Below, piece after piece: positions 60,103 through 64,000 of a stretch of DNA of 64,000 nt. The translations under genes and the position numbers were made by a program. Each line of letters starts with the position of its first letter. Position 1 is the first letter of the stretch. The notes beneath the pieces were generated by a model. That model was not told the origin of the DNA and did no database searches. It worked only from the letters and a program-made list of their open reading frames with translations. Source of the DNA: Pollutimonas bauzanensis. Its GTDB lineage: Bacteria > Pseudomonadota > Gammaproteobacteria > Burkholderiales > Burkholderiaceae_B. The stretch is from assembly GCF_900129885.1 (NCBI RefSeq), contig NZ_FQXE01000008.1, positions 1 to 64,000 of the forward strand, given 5' to 3'.

Positions 60103-61098
60103 TTACCCCGGCAATGTTCCCGCCAGGGCCGCCAGCAGCAGCAGCACGCCTATGGCCATATTGGAGCGAAACAGCATGAAATTGCGTTCGGGCCGCGCCA
60201 GGTCGAAGACGCGCATCTGCCAGGTGAAGTGCGCCGCGATGGCGGCCATCACCACATAATACGGCCAGGCCATATGCATGGCCGCCCCGGCAGACACCCA
60301 TAGCGCCACGGTGGCAATATAAAAACCGCTGATCCAGATTTTGCCCTTGTCGGCAAAGCGCAGCGCCGTCGAATGCAGGCCCAGCTGCCTGTCGTCGCGC
60401 ACATCCACATATGCGTAAATGGAATCGTAGCCCACCTGCCACAATACCGCGCCCAGCCACATCGCCACAGCCGCGGGCGGCACACTGTTCTGCGTATCCG
60501 ACCAGGCCATCAGCATGCCCCAGTTGAAGCCTATGCCCAGCACCACTTGCGGCCAATAAGTGAAACGCTTGCATAGCGGATAGACGATCACGATAGGCAT
60601 GAGCGCCAGCGCCAGCCAGCGGCTGTATTCGTTCAGGGCCAGCAGCAGCACGGCGCACACCACCAGTTGCCCCAGCACGAACCACAAGGCATTCTTGAGC
60701 GTGAGCTGGCCGCTGGTCAAAGGCCTGAAACGGGTGCGCTCGACTTTCTTGTCGATATCGCGATCAAAAATGTCATTGAAGCAGCAGCCTATGCCGCGCA
60801 TCAGCAAGGCGCCCAGCGAAAAGATGAACAGGCGCAGCAGCGTGGGCCAGCCATCGGCCGCCTGGGCCAGCGCCGCCAGGCAGGGCAGCAAGGTGAGCCA
60901 GGTGCCCACCGGCCTGTCCAGCCGGCACAGGCGGGCATACGGCCCCCAAGAGCGCGGCAGCCAGCGCTCCACCCAGTCGTCGGGGCGCATGTCGGACAGA
61001 TCGGGCGCGCCGGGCGCCGCATCGGCCCGGCGCTCGCCGGCGGGATCGGCGGCGCCGGCCGCGGCTTCATGGGTGGATTCGGAAGAAGAAGGCGTCAT
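60103..61098 (-). CDS. ubiA: 4-hydroxybenzoate octaprenyltransferase
   Basis: A 331-residue UbiA enzyme that attaches the prenyl tail to 4-hydroxybenzoate in ubiquinone synthesis. The first Asp motif is GCCFNDIFDRDIDKKVERTRFRPLTSG and the second YVDVRDDRQLGLHSTALRF; nine helices follow. The first 45 residues (Ala/Pro/Glu-rich) extend beyond the usual start, so initiation further in is possible. Confidence 0.94.
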   Translation of the reverse strand: MTPSSSESTHEAAAGAADPAGERRADAAPGAPDLSDMRPDDWVERWLPRSWGPYARLCRLDRPVGTWLTLLPCLAALAQAADGWPTLLRLFIFSLGALLMRGIGCCFNDIFDRDIDKKVERTRFRPLTSGQLTLKNALWFVLGQLVVCAVLLLALNEYSRWLALALMPIVIVYPLCKRFTYWPQVVLGIGFNWGMLMAWSDTQNSVPPAAVAMWLGAVLWQVGYDSIYAYVDVRDDRQLGLHSTALRFADKGKIWISGFYIATVALWVSAGAAMHMAWPYYVVMAAIAAHFTWQMRVFDLARPERNFMLFRSNMAIGVLLLLAALAGTLPG

Positions 61099-61246
61099 CG
61101 CACGGCAATTGAACGGTTTGGTTGCAAAGATAGCGCCCGCGCGGGGCGGGTAGCGGGCAAAAGCCCGCCGCTGGCCGATTTTACCCCGTACGATACCAGG
61201 CCTTCGCCGCGGCGCCGCGCCCGCCGGGAGCGGCGCCGCCGCCCTG

Positions 61247-62323
61247 CTAGCTCTTGCCTATTCTGCTCAGGATGTCGTCGCCCAGTTCAGCCGTGCTGGC
61301 CGAGCCCCCCAGGTCTTTCGTGACACGCCGGTCAGGCGCGGCCAGCGTTTGCTCGATGGCCCGCATGACGCATGCCGCCGCGTCAGCCTGGCCCAGGTGA
61401 TCGAGCATCATGGCCGCCGACCAGATCTGGCCTATCGGGTTGGCGATGCCCTGCCCCGCGATATCGGGAGCCGAACCATGCACGGGCTCGAACATGGACG
61501 GATGCTTGCGCTCGGGGTTGATATTGGCGCTGGGCGCCACCGCGATCGTGCCGGTGATGCCTGGCCCCAGGTCTGAGAGGATGTCGCCGAACAGGTTGGA
61601 TCCGACCACCACGTCGAACCGCTCGGGCGACATGACGAAACGGGCGGCCAGGATATCGATGTGATATTGGTCCGCCCGCACCTGGGGATAATCGGCGGCC
61701 ACCACGGCGTAGCGCTCGTCCCAGAACGGCATGGAATGGAAAATGCCATTGGACTTGGTCGCCGACGTCACATGGTTGCGCTCCAGGCGGACCGCCAGGT
61801 CGAAGGCATAGCGCAGTATGCGGTCGGTGCCGCGGCGGGTGAAGATGGCCTCCTGGGTCACGAATTCATGCTCGGTGCCCGCGAACATCCGCCCGCCCAC
61901 CTGGGAATACTCGCCCTCGGTATTTTCCCGCACTATCCAGAAGTCGATCTCGTGCGCCTGCTTGTTCGCCAGCGGCGACGGCACGCCGGGCAGCAGCCGC
62001 ACCGGCCGCAAATTGACGTATTGGTCGAATTCGCGCCGTATCGGGATCAGCAGGTTCCAGAGCGAAATATGGTCCGGCACGCCGGGAAAGCCCACCGCCC
62101 CCAGGAAAACCGCGTCGCTGTCGCGCAGTTGCGAGATACCGTCGTCAGGCATCATCTTCCCGGTGGCCTTGTAGCGTTCGCAGCTCCAGTCATAGTGGCG
62201 GTAGTTCAGTTTGAATCCGTAGAGGGCGCTGACCGCGTCGAGCACGCGCAGCCCTTGGGGTACGACCTCGTTGCCGATGCCGTCGCCCGGGATGACGGAG
62301 ATGGTGTAGACATTGTCATGCAT
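61247..62323 (-). CDS. Tartrate dehydrogenase / D-malate dehydrogenase-type beta-decarboxylating dehydrogenase
   Basis: A 358-residue member of the isocitrate/isopropylmalate dehydrogenase family. VIPGDGIGNEVVPQGLRVLDA, FDQYVNLRPVRLLPGVPSPLA, IVRENTEGEYSQVGGRMF, KSNGIFHSMPFWDE, SNLFGDILSDLGPGITGTIAVAPSANINPERKHPSMFEPVHGSAPDIAGQ contain the Mg, NAD and substrate residues. FDQYVNLRP and the sequence around ENTEGEY point to the TtuC/DmlA branch acting on tartrate or D-malate rather than LeuB. It forms a group with the two dehydrogenase genes upstream on the same strand. Confidence 0.88.
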   Translation of the reverse strand: MHDNVYTISVIPGDGIGNEVVPQGLRVLDAVSALYGFKLNYRHYDWSCERYKATGKMMPDDGISQLRDSDAVFLGAVGFPGVPDHISLWNLLIPIRREFDQYVNLRPVRLLPGVPSPLANKQAHEIDFWIVRENTEGEYSQVGGRMFAGTEHEFVTQEAIFTRRGTDRILRYAFDLAVRLERNHVTSATKSNGIFHSMPFWDERYAVVAADYPQVRADQYHIDILAARFVMSPERFDVVVGSNLFGDILSDLGPGITGTIAVAPSANINPERKHPSMFEPVHGSAPDIAGQGIANPIGQIWSAAMMLDHLGQADAAACVMRAIEQTLAAPDRRVTKDLGGSASTAELGDDILSRIGKS

Positions 62324-62348
62324 CAGGATGCTGTCCTTGGAAAAGGGT

Positions 62349-63266
62349 TCACGACTCGCCGCGGCCGGGGGCCGGCGCGTTCGCCGGCCCCGCCAGGAAG
62401 CTTATCAATTCGGGCACGGCGGCCTGGCCCAGGCCGGCGCCGTCCGCGTCGGCATAGACTTGCGCAATCGCCGCGGCCGCGCCATGGGGCGCGCCGGCCT
62501 CTTCGGCCATGGTTTGGTAATAGCCCATGTCTTTCAAGGCGTTGGAAATGGAAAAGCGGAAGCCCGAAGGATCGTCCGCCTCGATATAAGGGCGCAGCCG
62601 GTTCAGCACCACCCCGCCGCCGCCGCCATTGCTCAGGACATCGCTAAAGACCTGCGCATCGACGCCCGCCAGCCTGGCGCAGGCGGCGGCCTCGGCCAGC
62701 ACGGTGGAAAAACCCAGCGATACAAAATTGTGCAGCAGCTTCAATTGGTGGCCCGAGCCTGCCGGGCCCGCGTGAACTATGTTTTCGGCATAGCACTGCA
62801 GTATCGGCAGGCAGCGCTCATATACCGCCCGATCACCGCCGACGATCAGGTTCAACTTGCCGGCGGCCGCCTCTTTGGGAGTCCGCGTCATGGGCGCGTC
62901 CAGGAACAGGCCGCCGGCCTGCTCCACCGCGCGGGCTATCTTTATGGTCGACGATGGGATGGCGGTGGAGCAATCGATGACAATGCCGCCGGGCCGCAGG
63001 CCTTCCAGCAAGCCGGCCTGCCGGAACAGGACGTCCTCCACCTGCGGTGAGCCGGTGACGCAAAGAATCACCACATCCGCGCCGCGGGCCAGGGCGGCGG
63101 CCGTGCCGACCGTCGTGGCGCCCGCCGCCAGCAGATCGTCCACCGGTTGATTGCCGGGGTGCTCGAGCAGCGCCAGGCTATGCCCGTGGCGCAGGATATT
63201 GGCGGCGATGCCATGGCCCATCAGGCCGACGCCTATCAGGCCTATGCGCGTTTTATTCGTTTCCAT
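62349..63266 (-). CDS. NAD(P)-dependent beta-hydroxyacid dehydrogenase (3-hydroxyisobutyrate dehydrogenase / tartronate semialdehyde reductase family)
   Basis: A 305-residue HIBADH-family enzyme. IGLIGVGLMGHGIAANILRHGH is the Rossmann motif, DAPMTRTPKEAAAGKLNLIVGG the substrate loop (family DAPVSGG replaced by DAPMTRT), and GSGHQLKLLHNFVSLG contains the catalytic Lys. Substrate is a 3-hydroxyacid. The ATG at 63266 has GGAG upstream. The DAPMTRT variant occurs in a sub-branch of unknown specificity. Confidence 0.88.
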   Translation of the reverse strand: METNKTRIGLIGVGLMGHGIAANILRHGHSLALLEHPGNQPVDDLLAAGATTVGTAAALARGADVVILCVTGSPQVEDVLFRQAGLLEGLRPGGIVIDCSTAIPSSTIKIARAVEQAGGLFLDAPMTRTPKEAAAGKLNLIVGGDRAVYERCLPILQCYAENIVHAGPAGSGHQLKLLHNFVSLGFSTVLAEAAACARLAGVDAQVFSDVLSNGGGGGVVLNRLRPYIEADDPSGFRFSISNALKDMGYYQTMAEEAGAPHGAAAAIAQVYADADGAGLGQAAVPELISFLAGPANAPAPGRGES

Positions 63267-63315
63267 GCGTATCTCCGTGCGAGTTCTTCTCAAGTTTTTC
63301 TATTGGGGGCGACGC

Positions 63316-64000
63316 CTAAGCGCGCTTGCCGCCGCGCAGCCCGCCTGCGCAGATGTATTTGATTTCCAGGTAGTCATCGAGGCCGTATTTGGAGCCTTCC
63401 CGGCCTACGCCGGACTCCTTGATGCCGCCGAACGGCGCCAGTTCGGTTGAAATAATCCCTTCATTCAAGCCGACGATGCCGCACTCCAGGGCTTCCGCGA
63501 CCCGCCATGAGCGCTCGTAGTCGCTGGTATAGAAATAGGCCGCCAGCCCGAAGGGCGTGTCGTTGGCCATCGCAATCGCTTGCTCTTCGGTCGAAAAGCG
63601 TATCAGCGGCGCCACCGGCCCGAAGGTTTCTTCCTGCATGAGCTTGGCCTGCGCGGATACGTCGAGCAGGATGGTGGGCTGGAAGAACAGGCCGCCCAGT
63701 TCATGTGGCTTGCCGCCGGTCAATACGCTGGCGCCCAGCGAGAGCGCATCGCTGATATGCTCCTGGACCTTGTCGACCGCGGCCTCGTCGATCAGGGGGC
63801 CAAGGTCCACGTTGTCGGCCAGGCCATTGCCCACCTTCTGCGCCTCCACGACCTGCTTCAGGCGCGCCGCGAACGCATCATAGATACCGTCCTGCACGAA
63901 AATGCGGTTCGCGCATACGCAAGTCTGGCCGGCGTTGCGGAACTTCGAAGCCATCACGCCGGCGACCGCCTGCTCCAGGTCCGCGTCGTCGAAGACGATG
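63316..64000 (-). CDS. NAD(P)-dependent succinate-semialdehyde dehydrogenase-type aldehyde dehydrogenase, 3' part
   Basis: The C-terminal 228 residues of an aldehyde dehydrogenase whose start lies beyond 64000. The reading frame is open from the window edge (IVFDDADLEQAV). The nucleophile is in FRNAGQTCVCANRIFV, EETFGPVAPLIRFSTEEQAI is the conserved cofactor loop, and EGIISTELAPFGGIKESGVGREGSKYGLDDYLEIKYICAG is typical of the SSADH/GabD branch. It belongs to the same-strand dehydrogenase group. Confidence 0.9.
   Translation of the reverse strand, partial: IVFDDADLEQAVAGVMASKFRNAGQTCVCANRIFVQDGIYDAFAARLKQVVEAQKVGNGLADNVDLGPLIDEAAVDKVQEHISDALSLGASVLTGGKPHELGGLFFQPTILLDVSAQAKLMQEETFGPVAPLIRFSTEEQAIAMANDTPFGLAAYFYTSDYERSWRVAEALECGIVGLNEGIISTELAPFGGIKESGVGREGSKYGLDDYLEIKYICAGGLRGGKRA

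Noticed and set aside
1-64000. tRNA, rRNA genes or CRISPR arrays
   Set aside because: I saw no cloverleaf-like sequence, rRNA signature or regularly spaced repeats while reading both strands.

Overview
The window looks like a chromosome segment of a high-GC betaproteobacterium, most likely Burkholderiales, family Alcaligenaceae. This is inferred from the order of the ctaC-ctaD-ctaE-SURF1-ctaA-ctaB-SCO block, PhaM next to glmU, a CIRCE element in front of rpoH and a DctB/DctD-controlled dctA. The species cannot be fixed from the sequence alone. There are two parts: an accessory island with visibly lower GC (1 to about 23.55 kb) and ordinary core chromosome (23.58 kb to the end).

The island opens with the end of an IS21-type element (1-94) that appears to cut the front off a Lon-like AAA+ gene. 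Next come a PPP-type phosphatase and a small metal/stress cluster: a ChrB N-domain protein, a CDF-like transporter, a PAP2 phosphatase and a COG4280-like membrane protein. From 5.0 to 23.3 kb lies a large fluoride-response locus with five crcB-type fluoride riboswitches. These precede (1) an MFS transporter, (2) crcB-DUF190-histidine phosphatase, (3) a ten-kilobase operon for a complex I/hydrogenase-like membrane complex plus two MutS-like ATPases, (4) a CLC-F fluoride antiporter with DUF190, and (5) an enolase with DUF190. A HIT-family gene sits between modules 4 and 5. The hydrogenase-like large subunit has lost the CxxC nickel ligands, so the complex is probably an energy-converting-hydrogenase-related (Ehr) ion pump rather than a hydrogenase. 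Together the genes suggest export (CrcB, CLC-F, possibly MFS), replacement of a fluoride-sensitive enzyme (enolase), and an unexplained respiratory-pump-plus-MutS module. The island abuts the 3' end of glmS, a classical attTn7 position.

The core part holds glmS, an Lrp-type regulator, a glycosyltransferase, a DHA2-type MFS pump, glmU, phaM, a Nudix hydrolase, and the aa3 cytochrome c oxidase structural and assembly genes (31.9-40.4 kb, with no cox11/ctaG in its usual place). It continues with a CPA1 antiporter, dctA/dctB/dctD with a recognisable sigma-54 promoter and two DctD-like sites, rpoH with a perfect CIRCE, a branched-chain-amino-acid-type binding protein, a class II amidotransferase, a cardiolipin synthase, an EEP-family phosphatase, aspS-DUF502-fmdB, a sodium/proton antiporter, a GMC oxidoreductase, ubiA, and a dehydrogenase trio (tartrate dehydrogenase-like, HIBADH-like, aldehyde dehydrogenase cut by the window end). 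I saw no rRNA, tRNA or CRISPR array.
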